NCBI RefSeq assembly: GCF_900109365.1
Contig: NZ_FNZR01000007.1
Location: forward strand, 1 to 64,000
Length of the DNA: 64,000 bases
From: Parapedobacter koreensis
Lineage (GTDB): Bacteria; Bacteroidota; Bacteroidia; Sphingobacteriales; Sphingobacteriaceae
Direction: 5' to 3'
This document shows, piece by piece, positions 23,722-34,459 of this stretch (the stretch's first letter is position 1; each line of letters starts with the position of its first letter). The translations under genes and the position numbers were made by a program. The notes under the pieces were generated by a model. The model did no database searches and was not told where the DNA came from. It was given only the letters and a program-made list of their open reading frames with translations.

Positions 23722-26547
23722 ATGAATACACACAATTACATGCTTATAATCAAGTATTTAATATCAATAATATTATGTGTTTATTCACATATTACTTTTT
23801 CACAGGTTTTCAATACCGACCAATATCCACCAAGTGTAAAATGGAGGCAAATCAATACGGAAAATTTTCAATTGATATACCCTGCTGTTTTTGAAAATGG
23901 GGCACAGCAATTGGCCAGTGAGTTGGAGGCTTTGCGGGAGCGCGTGAGTGAAACATTGAGAAAGAAACCACGCAAGATTTCCATCATCTTGCAAAACCAA
24001 ACGGTCGAATCCAACGGAAATGTACAGTTGGCTCCTCGCCGTTCAGAGTTTTATACAACCCCTCCGCAACAAAGCGATTTCCAGGATTGGCTGAATAACC
24101 TGGCCATTCACGAGCTTCGGCACGTTGTACAGTTTGACAAATTGACAGGCTATCTCCGCGCACCTTTTTTCGAGCAGCTGGCGCTTGCCATCTACGGTGC
24201 CAACCTGCCTTCTTGGTTTTTTGAAGGTGACGCCGTGGTAACGGAAACCAAGCTATCCAACGCTGGCCGAGGACGCCTCCCCTCCTGGGAAATGCCTTTC
24301 CGTACAAACCTTATCAGTGGTGCAACATACAGCTATCAGAAAGATTATTTGGGATCGTTAAAAAACGTTACACCGGGTTTCTACGAACTCGGTTATTTCC
24401 TGACATTGCAACTCGAAAAGGAGTACGGTCCAGCCATTGTCGACAGCCTCATGACGCGCATGGCCAAGCTACCCATCCGCCCCTATAACTTTAGCAATTC
24501 GCTCAAGAAATTCACCGGCTATAATACCCGTCAATGGCATGAAAAGACCCAGGGAGAACTAACCCTGAAGTGGGAGCAGCAGCTGGCTGAAAATGCCCCG
24601 GTGGATTACTCGGTATTCCCACGCAAGGATGTGGGCAAACCCATGAGCTGGCTGCTGCCACGGGCGTTGCCCGATGGCCGTATTATCGCCCTTCACCAAA
24701 ACGTGCAGCGGGTGCCTGCTATTGTTATATTGGATACCGCAGGTTGGCAACGCGAGGTGGTAAAAACCGGGCGGCAGGCCGAGCCCCATTTTTCATATGC
24801 TGCCGGAAAGGTCGTGTGGGACGAGATACGGCGGGACAGCCGTTATGGCAAGCGTACCTACAACGTCATCAATTGCTATGATTTAGAGACGCAATCTTAC
24901 AAACAACTCACACGTAAAAGCCGCTACTTCTCCCCCGCACTAAATCCTGACGCAAAGCAGGTCGTCACCGTGGCCGTATCGGAAGACAACACGATGAGCC
25001 TCGTATTGCTCAACACCGAAACTGGCCACGCCATTGCCCGGTTCCCGTCTCCCGGAAACATCCAGTTGCAAACACCTGCTTTCGATGAGACCGGCACGAA
25101 GGTTGTCGTGACCGGTATATCCCGCCAGGGTGCAGCGTTGATGGAATTGGACATCTCTTCGGCCACATACCGCATGGTACTCAACTGGCAGGCCCAGCAA
25201 CTCGAACGACCGAGCTATGCAAACGATCGGATCATCTTCAAGGCGCACTACAATGGCATCGACAACCTTTATGCGCTGGACACCTCGGCCAACACCATCT
25301 ACCAACTTACCAACGTCCGTTTCGGGGCATTCAACCCATCATTTGATGCCCGGAACAACCAAGTCTGGTTCAATAATTATCAGCTGGATGGATACCGAAT
25401 CAGTAGGCTGCAATCCGGCACCTCGTACCACAGCCATTTTAAGCCACCACAACGCCCCGAGGACGTTTTTGCGAACAACGACACTATACAAGCCGAGAAA
25501 TGGGCTTCAACGCCTTATAAAGGACTGAAAAATATCATCAACTTCCACAGCTTATCAGTAGACAATGACAATTTCGACAATCTTGATGACATTAAGCCCG
25601 GTGTATATTGGCTCTCGGACGACCTTTTGAATACCACACAACTTCGTTTGGGTTATATTTATGACGGGGATATCCGCAGCAGCGAGTACCTCGCCTCGGT
25701 AACTTACCAACGTTTTTTCCCAAAGTTTTCGTTGGAACATTCCAATCGGGGGCAAGTGGGCGCCGCAAGGGTGACATCAAATGGCCAGGAAAATATAGTC
25801 GGCCTGCGATGGCGTGAAAACGTCACAACGTTGACCATGGATATCCCTTTGGTATTCTACCGCCTCAACCACGTGGTGACCACCGGATTCAGCACGGCCA
25901 CTTCCTATACGCAGCGTTATGGCTTAAGCGACCCGCAGTTTCAAAGCCGCTTCATCGACCGCATTCAATTCCCGATGCACTACCAGCTTTACTTTAATCA
26001 CAACGCCCGGCAAGGCACGCTGGATCTCGCCCCGCGTTGGGGGCAGCAATTCAGTGTTACCTATCGGCATTTCCCTTTTGATAGCCGGATTTCAGGGGAG
26101 TTACTGTCTTTTCGCACAGCGTTCTATTTCCCGGGATTGTGGCGCAACCATTCGCTGCTTGCCAGGTTCAATTACCAGCTGCGCAATGGCACATACCAAA
26201 TGGCAAACGACATCCCCTTGGTAAGCGGCTATGACCAATTACATCCCCTACCGGTGGACAACACGTTGTTATTCAATTACCGGTTTCCGATCGCTTATCC
26301 CGATTGGTCCATTGGGCCCTTGGCCTATATCAAGCGCTTTAAAGGTGGTTTTTTTGCGGATTTCCAAAATGTACGGGCTGGGAATACCTTCCAGCCACGG
26401 ACATTCGGCATTGAATTCAGGTCGGATATGAACCTATTGCGTTACTACTTGCCCAATTTTGACATTGGCGTCAAACTAATCTACGCCAACGAAACAAACC
26501 CGAGGCAACGCATTTTCGCGACCTATAGTATTGGGTATAGTTACTAA
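23722..26547 (+). CDS. exported gluzincin-like domain fused to a TolB-like propeller and an outer-membrane barrel
   Basis: 941 aa. A signal peptide (about 10-28) leads into a peptidase-MA-like domain: HELRH at 130-134 gives the HExxH zinc site, and the glutamate of WFFEGDAVVTE (E168) fits the third ligand. The middle (about 300-570) has repeated WD40/TolB-like segments such as FSPALNPDAKQVVTVAVSED. The last third (about 600-941) consists of amphipathic strands ending IFATYSIGYSY, which resembles a surface-antigen-type barrel. It would therefore anchor a protease-like domain at the outer membrane. Activity is inferred from the intact HExxH; substrate unknown. Confidence 0.7.
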   Translation: MNTHNYMLIIKYLISIILCVYSHITFSQVFNTDQYPPSVKWRQINTENFQLIYPAVFENGAQQLASELEALRERVSETLRKKPRKISIILQNQTVESNGNVQLAPRRSEFYTTPPQQSDFQDWLNNLAIHELRHVVQFDKLTGYLRAPFFEQLALAIYGANLPSWFFEGDAVVTETKLSNAGRGRLPSWEMPFRTNLISGATYSYQKDYLGSLKNVTPGFYELGYFLTLQLEKEYGPAIVDSLMTRMAKLPIRPYNFSNSLKKFTGYNTRQWHEKTQGELTLKWEQQLAENAPVDYSVFPRKDVGKPMSWLLPRALPDGRIIALHQNVQRVPAIVILDTAGWQREVVKTGRQAEPHFSYAAGKVVWDEIRRDSRYGKRTYNVINCYDLETQSYKQLTRKSRYFSPALNPDAKQVVTVAVSEDNTMSLVLLNTETGHAIARFPSPGNIQLQTPAFDETGTKVVVTGISRQGAALMELDISSATYRMVLNWQAQQLERPSYANDRIIFKAHYNGIDNLYALDTSANTIYQLTNVRFGAFNPSFDARNNQVWFNNYQLDGYRISRLQSGTSYHSHFKPPQRPEDVFANNDTIQAEKWASTPYKGLKNIINFHSLSVDNDNFDNLDDIKPGVYWLSDDLLNTTQLRLGYIYDGDIRSSEYLASVTYQRFFPKFSLEHSNRGQVGAARVTSNGQENIVGLRWRENVTTLTMDIPLVFYRLNHVVTTGFSTATSYTQRYGLSDPQFQSRFIDRIQFPMHYQLYFNHNARQGTLDLAPRWGQQFSVTYRHFPFDSRISGELLSFRTAFYFPGLWRNHSLLARFNYQLRNGTYQMANDIPLVSGYDQLHPLPVDNTLLFNYRFPIAYPDWSIGPLAYIKRFKGGFFADFQNVRAGNTFQPRTFGIEFRSDMNLLRYYLPNFDIGVKLIYANETNPRQRIFATYSIGYSY

Positions 26548-26570
26548 AAAAACGGCTTTCGCCGTTTTTT
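26545..26570. terminator. bidirectional terminator
   Basis: AAAAAACGGC-TTTC-GCCGTTTTTT, a perfect hairpin with T-runs on both strands, between the 941-aa gene and pgk, which converge on it. Confidence 0.9.
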
Positions 26571-26571
26571 A

Positions 26572-27762
26572 TTATTCATTTATGGCCTTCACGCCCGGAA
26601 GTTCTTTGCCTTCCATATATTCCAATAATGCACCGCCACCGGTGCTTACATAGCTTACATGCTCTGTCATACCGAATTTGCTAACCGCTGCGGCTGAATC
26701 ACCACCGCCAATCAGCGAGAAAGCACCCCGCTCAGTAGCCGCCACTACGGCATCCGCCACTGCTTTAGTGCCCTTGGCGAATTTATCCATTTCGAATACG
26801 CCCATCGGGCCGTTCCATAGAATCGTGTTGGAGGCCATGATGACCTGTGCAAAATGTTCACCCGATTCCTTCCCGATGTCCAATCCCATTTTGTCGGCCG
26901 GAATCTGGTCATTGGGGCCGTCATAAGCCGGGGAATCCGGCGCAAATTCATCTGCAATCTGTGAATCCGTGGGCAACACCAGATTGACGCCCTTCTCCTG
27001 TGCTTTCTTCACCAAATCATTGGCCAAATCCAACTTATCCAGTTCCACCAATGATTTGCCTATCTCGCCACCACGCGCTTTTACGAAGGTATACGCCATG
27101 CCACCACCGATGATCAAGTTATCCACCTTGTCCAGCAGCGCCTCAATGAGCTCAAGTTTATCAGACACCTTAGCCCCGCCCATGATGGCGGTAAATGGGC
27201 GTTGGGGATTGTTCAATACTTTTTCGGCATTGCCTACTTCGGCAGCCATCAAGTATCCGAAATATTTGGCATCGGGGAAAAATTGCGCAATCACCGCTGT
27301 AGAAGCATGCGCACGGTGCGCCGTACCGAATGCATCGTTGACATATACATCGCCGAGTTTAGCCAGGTTTTCTGCAAAGACTTTATCCCCTTTTTCTTCC
27401 TCTTTATAAAAACGCAGGTTTTCTAAAAGCAGTACATCACCCGGCTTCAGCGCCGCTGCTTTTGCAAAGGCTTCTTCACCGATGCAATCGCTGGCAAACT
27501 GCACATCTACACCCAATACGCCGGAGAGGTGGCCAACGATATGCTTCAGGGAGAATTTATCCGAGGGGCCATCCTTGGGTCTGCCGAGATGCGACATTAA
27601 AATCACAGCGCCGCCATCGTTCAAAATCTTTTTGATCGTAGGTGCTGCCCCTTGGATACGATTGTCATCAGTGATGTTGTACTGCTCATCAAGTGGGACG
27701 TTGAAGTCCACCCGTATAAGCGCTTTCTTACCGGAAAAATCTAAACTGTCTATGGTTTTCAT
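26572..27762 (-). CDS. pgk: phosphoglycerate kinase
   Basis: 396 aa, the usual length. The substrate site RVDFNVPLD is near the N-terminus, SHLGRPK at about 59-65, TAHRAHAST at about 150, and the nucleotide-site [11 protein letters not shown] near the C-terminus. Catalyses 1,3-bisphosphoglycerate + ADP to 3-phosphoglycerate + ATP in glycolysis. Stand-alone gene on the minus strand. Confidence 0.98.
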   Translation of the reverse strand: MKTIDSLDFSGKKALIRVDFNVPLDEQYNITDDNRIQGAAPTIKKILNDGGAVILMSHLGRPKDGPSDKFSLKHIVGHLSGVLGVDVQFASDCIGEEAFAKAAALKPGDVLLLENLRFYKEEEKGDKVFAENLAKLGDVYVNDAFGTAHRAHASTAVIAQFFPDAKYFGYLMAAEVGNAEKVLNNPQRPFTAIMGGAKVSDKLELIEALLDKVDNLIIGGGMAYTFVKARGGEIGKSLVELDKLDLANDLVKKAQEKGVNLVLPTDSQIADEFAPDSPAYDGPNDQIPADKMGLDIGKESGEHFAQVIMASNTILWNGPMGVFEMDKFAKGTKAVADAVVAATERGAFSLIGGGDSAAAVSKFGMTEHVSYVSTGGGALLEYMEGKELPGVKAINE

Positions 27763-27838
27763 ATGTTAACTATTCGAGTTACTTGGGTAACAAAGCTACT
27801 ATAAGTATTGGCAAAAGTTAAAGAATTTATGTGTTTTT

Positions 27839-28693
27839 TCATCCAAACACCTCGGTGCTATACCGCATGGCCTCAGCCCAGGCGTCCATATTCAAGCGGC
27901 TATCCATCCCTCGCTCGTACAACACTTGCAGTAGCATCTCGGTAGCAATGTTGCCCGTAAGCTTATCTGCTGCCATGGGGCATCCCCCCAACCCACGCAA
28001 CGCCGTATCAAACCGTCTGCAGCCGACATCCAAGGCGGCATGTAGCTTATCGCGGCTGGCAGCTGGCGTGCTATGCAAATGCAGCCCCAGCTCCACGCCT
28101 GGAAAAGCTTCAGAAAGGTAGGTATATAACGCTGCGATACTTGCCGGCGTGGAACTGCCCACGGTATCGGCCAAGGCAAGGTGCCTTATTCCCAAGGCGA
28201 TCAGCTGGCCGGCATAATCGGCTACAATAGCCGGACTCCAGGCATCCCCGTAGGGGTTGCCGAAGCCCATGGAAAGGTATGCAAGTGGGATTTTTCCATT
28301 GACGTGACATATTGCCACTACCTGTTTTACAGTAGCCAATGCCTGGGTGATGGTACTGTTTGTATTGCGTAGCTGAAAGGTCTCGGATACAGCGAAGGGA
28401 AACCCCAATACACCTATGGTTTCATGTCGTACCGCGGCCTCTGCCCCACGTACATTAGCCACGATTGCCAACAGTTGCGTCGTACCGGATGCGGTATCCA
28501 ACAGATCGAGCACCTCAGCGGTGTCACGCAATTGGGGAATGGCCTTGGGCGATACGAAGCTACCGAAATCCAAGCACTGGAAACCTACATCCAGCAACAG
28601 CTGGATATACTTCGCTTTGACAGCCGTTGGAATGAAACGGTGCATTCCCTGCATGGCATCGCGTGGGCATTCGGTGATCGCGACATTTCCCAT
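27839..28693 (-). CDS. hydroxymethylglutaryl-CoA lyase
   Basis: 284 aa from the ATG at 28693 (MGNVAITECPRDAMQG); the TTG just before it is not needed. The first strand carries the metal-binding ITECPRDAMQG, the barrel has ADTVGSS and LHLHSTPAASRDKL, and the loop GLGGCPMA holds the catalytic cysteine signature of HMG-CoA lyases. Splits HMG-CoA into acetyl-CoA and acetoacetate in leucine breakdown. Its start overlaps the sppA stop by one base (TGATG), so it is likely translated with sppA, although the two have no known functional link. Confidence 0.88.
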   Translation of the reverse strand: MGNVAITECPRDAMQGMHRFIPTAVKAKYIQLLLDVGFQCLDFGSFVSPKAIPQLRDTAEVLDLLDTASGTTQLLAIVANVRGAEAAVRHETIGVLGFPFAVSETFQLRNTNSTITQALATVKQVVAICHVNGKIPLAYLSMGFGNPYGDAWSPAIVADYAGQLIALGIRHLALADTVGSSTPASIAALYTYLSEAFPGVELGLHLHSTPAASRDKLHAALDVGCRRFDTALRGLGGCPMAADKLTGNIATEMLLQVLYERGMDSRLNMDAWAEAMRYSTEVFG

Positions 28694-30471
28694 CAATAGA
28701 TTTCCAATTCAAAAGGAAGCCGGGCCTGTATGCCCCGTAGTTGGATCGCTTCCTTCACCTGCTCATAATACCGGTACTGTTCACCAAGCTCACGTTTACC
28801 AAACCATGTCCCAACCCGGTCGGTGGTATTGACCAACAGGGATTCAAAGGGATTTTTGATGGCCGGATAAGTGACTATCCGGTAGTCCCCCAACCCCGCT
28901 TTGCTTGCCGCAGCAGCAATGGCATCTTCGATACTCCCCAGGCGGTCTACCAATCCAATGGCCAACGCCTGCTGTCCGCTCCAGACACGCCCTTGCCCGA
29001 TGCTATCCACTTGTGCCTTGGATAAACCCCGGCCATCTGCCACCCGTTGCAAAAACGTATCATATATCCGCTCAACTTCCAATTGAAGGATATTGCGCTC
29101 ATCCGCAGTGAGCGGACGATCAAACGTCGTCAGCATATCCGCGTATTTACTTGTTTTCACCCCGTCGTAGGTAATGCCCAGCTTATCATTGTACAAGCCT
29201 TGCAGATTGGGTATCAAACCAAAGACGCCGATAGAACCCGTTATCGTATTGGGTTGGGCAAAAATGGAATCGGCCGCCGCCGCAATGTAGTAGCCCCCCG
29301 AAGCAGCCACATCGCCCATGGAGACGATAATCGGTTTTTCCTGCTTCAACAATTCGACCTCCCGCCAAATTACGTCGGACGCCAGCGCACTACCACCCGG
29401 TGAATTGACACGGAATACGACCGCCTTCACCTTGTCATCGCGGCGCACCCTGCGCAATTCGCGCGAAATCCGTTCCGAACCGATAATCTCGTCACCGCCC
29501 TCACCGCCGACTATTTCGCCTACGGCATAGACGACGGCTATGCGGTCACGCATGGACGATCCTGCCAGTTGCGTTTTTGGCTTATATTTGGTAAGCGTTA
29601 TCGCACTAATGTCTTTATCCTGGGAGATTTCCAGCAAGCCCTTCAACTCACTGAGGATCTCATCCTTATATTTCTTGCCATCGGCCAATCCATGGTTCAC
29701 GGCATCATCTGCGTTGCGCACGGCATACTGATCAGCAATGGCACGCAACGAATCGGGGTTCAGCTTCCGGCTTGCTGCAATCTCGCTGATGAAATGATCG
29801 TAAATACTGCCTATGAACGACGCCACCTGCTCACGGTTGGCATCACTCATCTTGCCCAGCGTATACGGTTCCACTGCACTTTTATACGTACCCACCTTGA
29901 CCACCTGAGTTTCAATACCCAACTTATCAAATGTCCCTTTCAGGAACATGGTCTGAGAAGCTAGCCCCCTGAAATCGAGCGTCCCTTCAGGATTGACGTA
30001 AACCCGGTCTGCCGTAGAGGCCAAATAATACGCCCGCTGTGTATATAACTCACTGTAAGCCACAACAAACTTGCCCGATTCCTTGAAATCCAACAACGCA
30101 TCACGGATTTCCTGCAACGAAGCAAAATTGGCTGAAATCACAGAAAGATCCAGGTAGATGCCCTTAATATGGTCATCGTCCTTAGCGGCTTTTATGCGTT
30201 TCAGTATGTCATCCAATCCTAGGTTTTTAGTAAAAACGAATCCCGGCACGTCGATTCCATCAAAGGGATCCGGGATTGTACGCTCGGTAAGCTCATATTT
30301 TAAATCGATGATAAGCAATGCGTTGTCAGGTACGACGACGTCCTTATCGGCGCTTATGGAATTGATAATCCCACCGATAATAATTAAACCGACAACAAAC
30401 AACAGGACAACTGACAGGATGATACCCGTCACCGTAGCAAGTACATATTTGAAAAATGATTTCATCTTCAC
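28693..30471 (-). CDS. sppA: signal peptide peptidase SppA, 67-kDa type
   Basis: 592 aa. An N-terminal membrane anchor (about 8-32) is followed by two ClpP/crotonase-like halves. The catalytic lysine lies in VGTYKSAVEPYT in the first half, and the serine in SMGDVAASGGYYIAAAAD in the second. Membrane-bound, it degrades cleaved signal peptides in the periplasmic face. The start is at the MKMKSFFKYVLA; the second Met is equally possible. Confidence 0.95.
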   Translation of the reverse strand: MKMKSFFKYVLATVTGIILSVVLLFVVGLIIIGGIINSISADKDVVVPDNALLIIDLKYELTERTIPDPFDGIDVPGFVFTKNLGLDDILKRIKAAKDDDHIKGIYLDLSVISANFASLQEIRDALLDFKESGKFVVAYSELYTQRAYYLASTADRVYVNPEGTLDFRGLASQTMFLKGTFDKLGIETQVVKVGTYKSAVEPYTLGKMSDANREQVASFIGSIYDHFISEIAASRKLNPDSLRAIADQYAVRNADDAVNHGLADGKKYKDEILSELKGLLEISQDKDISAITLTKYKPKTQLAGSSMRDRIAVVYAVGEIVGGEGGDEIIGSERISRELRRVRRDDKVKAVVFRVNSPGGSALASDVIWREVELLKQEKPIIVSMGDVAASGGYYIAAAADSIFAQPNTITGSIGVFGLIPNLQGLYNDKLGITYDGVKTSKYADMLTTFDRPLTADERNILQLEVERIYDTFLQRVADGRGLSKAQVDSIGQGRVWSGQQALAIGLVDRLGSIEDAIAAAASKAGLGDYRIVTYPAIKNPFESLLVNTTDRVGTWFGKRELGEQYRYYEQVKEAIQLRGIQARLPFELEIY

Positions 30472-30627
30472 GTTATTCTTGTGTCAAACTTAGCCAAACT
30501 TGGCCGCATATGCAAACAGCGCCCTTTGGCAAACTGTTGATTTGACCATCCAATGGAAAGATAGTTACAATTGCTGATCTTTTCACTACTTTTGCCAAGT
30601 AGGGCCTAATAATAGCAGTTTTTGAAC

Positions 30628-31137
30628 ATGTCAATACCGGTTGTAGCAAACGCATATCTTTTATTGGGTACGAATATGGGCGATAGGATCACGCTATTGC
30701 AGCAGGCGTACCATGAAATTGCAGGCGATATCGGAGATATTATCAATATGTCCTCCATCTACGAGACCGCAGCTTGGGGAAATAAAGACCAGCCTGATTA
30801 CCTTAATCAAGTCGTGGCGGTGGCCACGCTGCTTCAACCACTCCCATTGTTGGAAAAAATCAATGCCATCGAGAAAAAAATGGGTCGCCAACGTATTAAG
30901 AAATGGGAACCCAGACCAATAGATATTGATATTTTGTGGTATGCCGACCAAATCATTAATGAGGCCCACCTACAAGTGCCCCATCCCCACTTGCCCAACC
31001 GCAGATTCGCCTTGATGCCCTTACAGGAAATCGCGCCATTGCTCATCCATCCCCTGTCAAAAAAAACAGTCACCGAAATGCTGAACCATACCCCCGACCA
31101 TTTGCCCGTACACCTTTATAAACATAAACACATATGA
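30628..31137 (+). CDS. folK: 2-amino-4-hydroxy-6-hydroxymethyldihydropteridine pyrophosphokinase
   Basis: 169 aa from the ATG at 30628; an in-frame TTG six bases earlier is unlikely. It has the FolK pattern: YLLLGTNMGDRITLLQQAY, then SSIYETAAWG, QPDYLNQVV, and RPIDIDILWY with PHPHLPNRRFALMPL. Transfers pyrophosphate from ATP in folate synthesis. Its stop overlaps the start of the following Hpt gene (ATGA). Confidence 0.97.
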   Translation: MSIPVVANAYLLLGTNMGDRITLLQQAYHEIAGDIGDIINMSSIYETAAWGNKDQPDYLNQVVAVATLLQPLPLLEKINAIEKKMGRQRIKKWEPRPIDIDILWYADQIINEAHLQVPHPHLPNRRFALMPLQEIAPLLIHPLSKKTVTEMLNHTPDHLPVHLYKHKHI

Positions 31138-31496
31138 ACAACATGAATTTTGAGCAAGCCAATATGGACTACCTGGAAGACCTATCCGGGGGCAACACCC
31201 AGCTCATCAAAGAAATTCTTGAGCTCTTCATCAAACAAACACCCCCTGACATTGAGCTCCTTGGGTCTTATATCCAGCAGAACGACTGGGAGAAAGTCTA
31301 TAGGCAGGCACACCATATCAAACCGACACTGGCCTATGTAGGTGCAAATGGTATGCGCCAAGAACTCCAGGAAATAGAAAGTCTTGCCAAAAATGGGCAA
31401 GACCTCGATTTGATACCAGAAAAGTTTGATGTATTGTTGCCCAGGTTGGCAACACTCTACAATGAACTAAAAACGTATTTGAAAACGTTAGATTGA
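31134..31496 (+). CDS. histidine phosphotransfer (Hpt) domain protein
   Basis: 120 aa, a stand-alone Hpt domain. The phospho-acceptor lies in YRQAHHIKPTLAYVGA (His about 60), where the second His of the pair matches the usual H-x-L-K. Four helices are evident and no other domain is present. It would shuttle phosphoryl groups between a hybrid kinase and a response regulator that are not encoded here. Overlap with folK suggests co-translation, with no obvious functional reason. Confidence 0.85.
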   Translation: MNNMNFEQANMDYLEDLSGGNTQLIKEILELFIKQTPPDIELLGSYIQQNDWEKVYRQAHHIKPTLAYVGANGMRQELQEIESLAKNGQDLDLIPEKFDVLLPRLATLYNELKTYLKTLD

Positions 31497-31748
31497 TTAT
31501 ATCGCCTTGATTTCAAAATCATAACTTTCCATAATCAAGTTGGCCAGCAGTTTTTTGCATGCCTCATCCACCTTTTGACGGGCGGCCTCTTCGTCAGGCG
31601 CATCCACTTCCAACGTGATATGCTTGCCAATTCTCACATTGCTGATTTCGGTAAGGCCCAAGTTTTTCATGCTACCGGTTACCGCTTTTCCTTGGGGATC
31701 CAAGATTTCCTTTAGGGGCATCACATCGATTTCTGCCAAAAAATTCAT
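31497..31748 (-). CDS. purS: phosphoribosylformylglycinamidine synthase subunit PurS
   Basis: 83 aa from the ATG at 31748 (MNFLAEIDVMPLKEILDPQG), which matches the family's canonical start; the frame is open further upstream but overlaps pssA. The core GSMKNLGLTEISNVRIGKHI and the closing ANLIMESYDFEI are typical. PurS bridges PurL and PurQ in purine synthesis. The partners are not in the window. It follows pssA after 70 bases. Confidence 0.93.
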   Translation of the reverse strand: MNFLAEIDVMPLKEILDPQGKAVTGSMKNLGLTEISNVRIGKHITLEVDAPDEEAARQKVDEACKKLLANLIMESYDFEIKAI

Positions 31749-31818
31749 ACACGTAACTAATTTAAAGGCCATGCGCACATCCGCAAAAACTTGTGAAACC
31801 AAGCTATTTACGGAGATT

Positions 31819-32496
31819 TCATGCCGTTTGCTTAAAATGGATATAAGAAAATAAAAAATACAGTACCAGCACTGCCGGGACAGCCGCAAAGTTAAGTAAA
31901 CCAACCAATACTGCGCTCAAAATAATAAAAATGAATTTCCAGCGATTCTTCTGCCAAGACAACGAATCTAATTTCAAGGAAAATAATCGGATATTGCTTA
32001 CCAGCAACAGGTTCGTCACCACGATGCTGCTTATTAAAAAAACAGGATGGTAAACGATATCGCTGTAAGATGTCCCGATAAATGGCAGCGATATCACATA
32101 AAATGCATTCATTGGGGTATTGAGTCCAACAAAATCAGTTGATTGGCGCTCATCGATATTAAATTTGGCCAGGCGGAGCGCTGAAAATATCGTGACTATA
32201 AATCCAAGATACGGAAAATAACCACTTGCCGGAAGCGCCACATGTAGCATGTGGTAGAGTACAGATCCGGGTATAAGACCGAAGCTCACCACATCTGCCA
32301 ATGAATCCAGCTCTTTGCCCATGGGCGATTTTACATGTAATGCACGCGCTACCAACCCATCAAAAAAATCGAAAATCCCCGATAGAATGACACAATATGC
32401 CGCCACCTCAGGCTGGCCATCCAACGCATACGAAACCCCAACACAACCACTGAAAAGATTCAGGCAGGTAATGAAGTTGGGCAGGTGCTTTTTCAT
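31819..32496 (-). CDS. pssA: CDP-diacylglycerol-serine O-phosphatidyltransferase
   Basis: 225 aa from the ATG at 32496 (MKKHLPNFITCLNLFSGCVG); six more residues are open upstream. The CDP-alcohol phosphotransferase motif reads D-FF-DG-LV-AR...G-KEL-D-SLA-D at about 42-70, with all acidic residues present. About six to eight membrane helices. Makes phosphatidylserine, the precursor of phosphatidylethanolamine. Confidence 0.95.
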   Translation of the reverse strand: MKKHLPNFITCLNLFSGCVGVSYALDGQPEVAAYCVILSGIFDFFDGLVARALHVKSPMGKELDSLADVVSFGLIPGSVLYHMLHVALPASGYFPYLGFIVTIFSALRLAKFNIDERQSTDFVGLNTPMNAFYVISLPFIGTSYSDIVYHPVFLISSIVVTNLLLVSNIRLFSLKLDSLSWQKNRWKFIFIILSAVLVGLLNFAAVPAVLVLYFLFSYIHFKQTA

Positions 32497-32541
32497 GGTG
32501 GATGGCTGTAACATGTTGTGGTGCTACAGCCATTAGTATGT

Positions 32542-34041
32542 TTAACCGTTCATACTGATCAGGAACTCTTCGTTGGATTTAGTTCCCCGCATTTGAGCCA
32601 ACAGGAATTCCATCGCCTCGGTCGAATTCATATCCGCAAGGTGGTTGCGCAATACCCATATCCGCTGAAGGGTTTCACGGTCATTGAGCAAATCGTCCCT
32701 ACGTGTACTTGACGCGATAAGATCAATAGCTGGGAATATCCGTTTGTTGGACAGTTTGCGATCCAATTGCAGCTCCATATTGCCAGTTCCCTTGAATTCT
32801 TCGAAAATCACCTCGTCCATTTTGGATCCGGTATCAATCAAAGCTGTGGCTAATATCGTCAGCGATCCGCCGTGTTCAATATTACGCGCCGCGCCAAAGA
32901 AACGTTTAGGTTTGTGAAGTGCATTGGCATCCACACCACCCGATAAGATTTTTCCCGAAGCTGGTGCTACCGTGTTGTAGGCACGTGCCAAACGCGTGAT
33001 GGAATCCAATAAGATGACCACATCGTGCCCACACTCGACCATACGTTTCGCTTTTTCCAACACGATGTTGGCGATTTTAACGTGTCTTTCGGCAGGTTCG
33101 TCAAAGGTAGAGGATACCACTTCCGCCCTTACGCTCCGCGCCATATCCGTTACCTCTTCCGGACGCTCGTCAATTAAGAGAATAATCAGGTAGACCTCGG
33201 GGTGATTCTTGGCAATAGCATTGGCCACATCTTTGAGCAACATGGTCTTACCGGTTTTAGGCTGGGCCACGATCAAGCCGCGTTGTCCTTTACCGATAGG
33301 TGTAAATAAATCCATGATTCGGGTGGAGTGATTACCCGTGCCTGTAAAGAGTTTCAAACGCTCCGTGGGAAACAACGGGGTAAGGAAATCGAAAGGCACG
33401 CGATCACGTACGTCTGCAGGATTTTGCCCATTGATGGCCTCTACCCTTACCAGAGGAAAATATTTTTCACCTTCTTTCGGAGGGCGGATGCTCCCACGGA
33501 CGGTATCGCCTGTTTTAAGTCCAAAAAGTTTAATTTGGGACTGCGAAACATAAATATCATCGGGAGAAGTCAGGTAGTTGTAATCGGACGAACGAAGAAA
33601 ACCATAGCCATCGGGCATGATTTCCAATACGCCTTCATTCACGATGACATTATCAAAATCAAGGCTTGTCGTAGGCCCCTCGATTTTGCTTCCGTTGGTT
33701 GGTTTCTGTGCTTGGGATTGATCCACGCGAGATTCGTTGGTTGCTGGCACAGCGCTTTCCCGCACCTCGCTTGAATACTCTTCCTTTGTGCTTCTGACAC
33801 TGATGGGTTCTACGGCTTTCACCGTACGTACACGTTTCCGCGGCCTATCGTCCACTTCTTTCTCTTCATTGGCAGCCTCGGCTTCTTCTTGCGAGGCCTT
33901 CCTGGCCTCCTCTTCACCTGTTTCTACAATCTTGCTAACCAGCTCTTGTTTTCGAAGTTTATCTGCATCTGGAATGCCAATTAGCCTCGCTATCTCACGA
34001 AGTTCGGATACGAGCTTCGCGTTCAATTCATTAATATTCAT
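32542..34041 (-). CDS. rho: transcription termination factor Rho
   Basis: 499 aa from the ATG at 34041. The N-terminal Rho_N helices ([20 protein letters not shown]) are followed by an acidic/basic insert (about 45-125) typical of Bacteroidota Rho, then the cold-shock-like RNA-binding domain ([20 protein letters not shown]), and the ATPase with P-loop [16 protein letters not shown] and the R-loop/Q-loop intact. Hexameric RNA helicase that ends transcription. Confidence 0.98.
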   Translation of the reverse strand: MNINELNAKLVSELREIARLIGIPDADKLRKQELVSKIVETGEEEARKASQEEAEAANEEKEVDDRPRKRVRTVKAVEPISVRSTKEEYSSEVRESAVPATNESRVDQSQAQKPTNGSKIEGPTTSLDFDNVIVNEGVLEIMPDGYGFLRSSDYNYLTSPDDIYVSQSQIKLFGLKTGDTVRGSIRPPKEGEKYFPLVRVEAINGQNPADVRDRVPFDFLTPLFPTERLKLFTGTGNHSTRIMDLFTPIGKGQRGLIVAQPKTGKTMLLKDVANAIAKNHPEVYLIILLIDERPEEVTDMARSVRAEVVSSTFDEPAERHVKIANIVLEKAKRMVECGHDVVILLDSITRLARAYNTVAPASGKILSGGVDANALHKPKRFFGAARNIEHGGSLTILATALIDTGSKMDEVIFEEFKGTGNMELQLDRKLSNKRIFPAIDLIASSTRRDDLLNDRETLQRIWVLRNHLADMNSTEAMEFLLAQMRGTKSNEEFLISMNG

Positions 34042-34459
34042 CAACTAAAATATAATAATATAAGGATTTTTATAATAAATAAGGATTTTGCTGTTTTACA
34101 CAGAAATTTATCCACCTCGCCAACCGCGCATCTTTAAATAACAATGATTCAGCATTTTGGTCTTCAGAAATCAAAGATTTTCGATGAAGTGTTAGGATAA
34201 ATTTTGAGAATACAGCGCAAAGTAAAGGAATACATTTGGATTTTCAAAAAATATTTAAAAATAAAAAACGCCAACCAAAAGCAACACCCTCACCTATGCC
34301 ATCAGACGCACGCCCTATAGATACAAAAAGTAATATGCTGTCTATCAATTGGGTGAAATGAATTCGTATAGGTGATAACATAAAAATACTCAAAAAGTTT
34401 GAATTATTGCTGGCAAAACCCCTATGTTAGTCGAAATTTTCGGCTTACCTTATTAATAT
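34042..34459. other. 418-base intergenic region between divergent rho and the sugar transporter gene
   Basis: AT-rich with several poly-A/T tracts, and no coding potential. It must hold both promoters. I see no convincing TAnnTTTG/TTG pair and no stable hairpin. Confidence 0.45.

Noticed and set aside
28416-28832. Plus-strand frames opposite the HMG-CoA lyase and sppA
   Set aside because: Antisense shadows of well-supported genes, with no recognisable domain.
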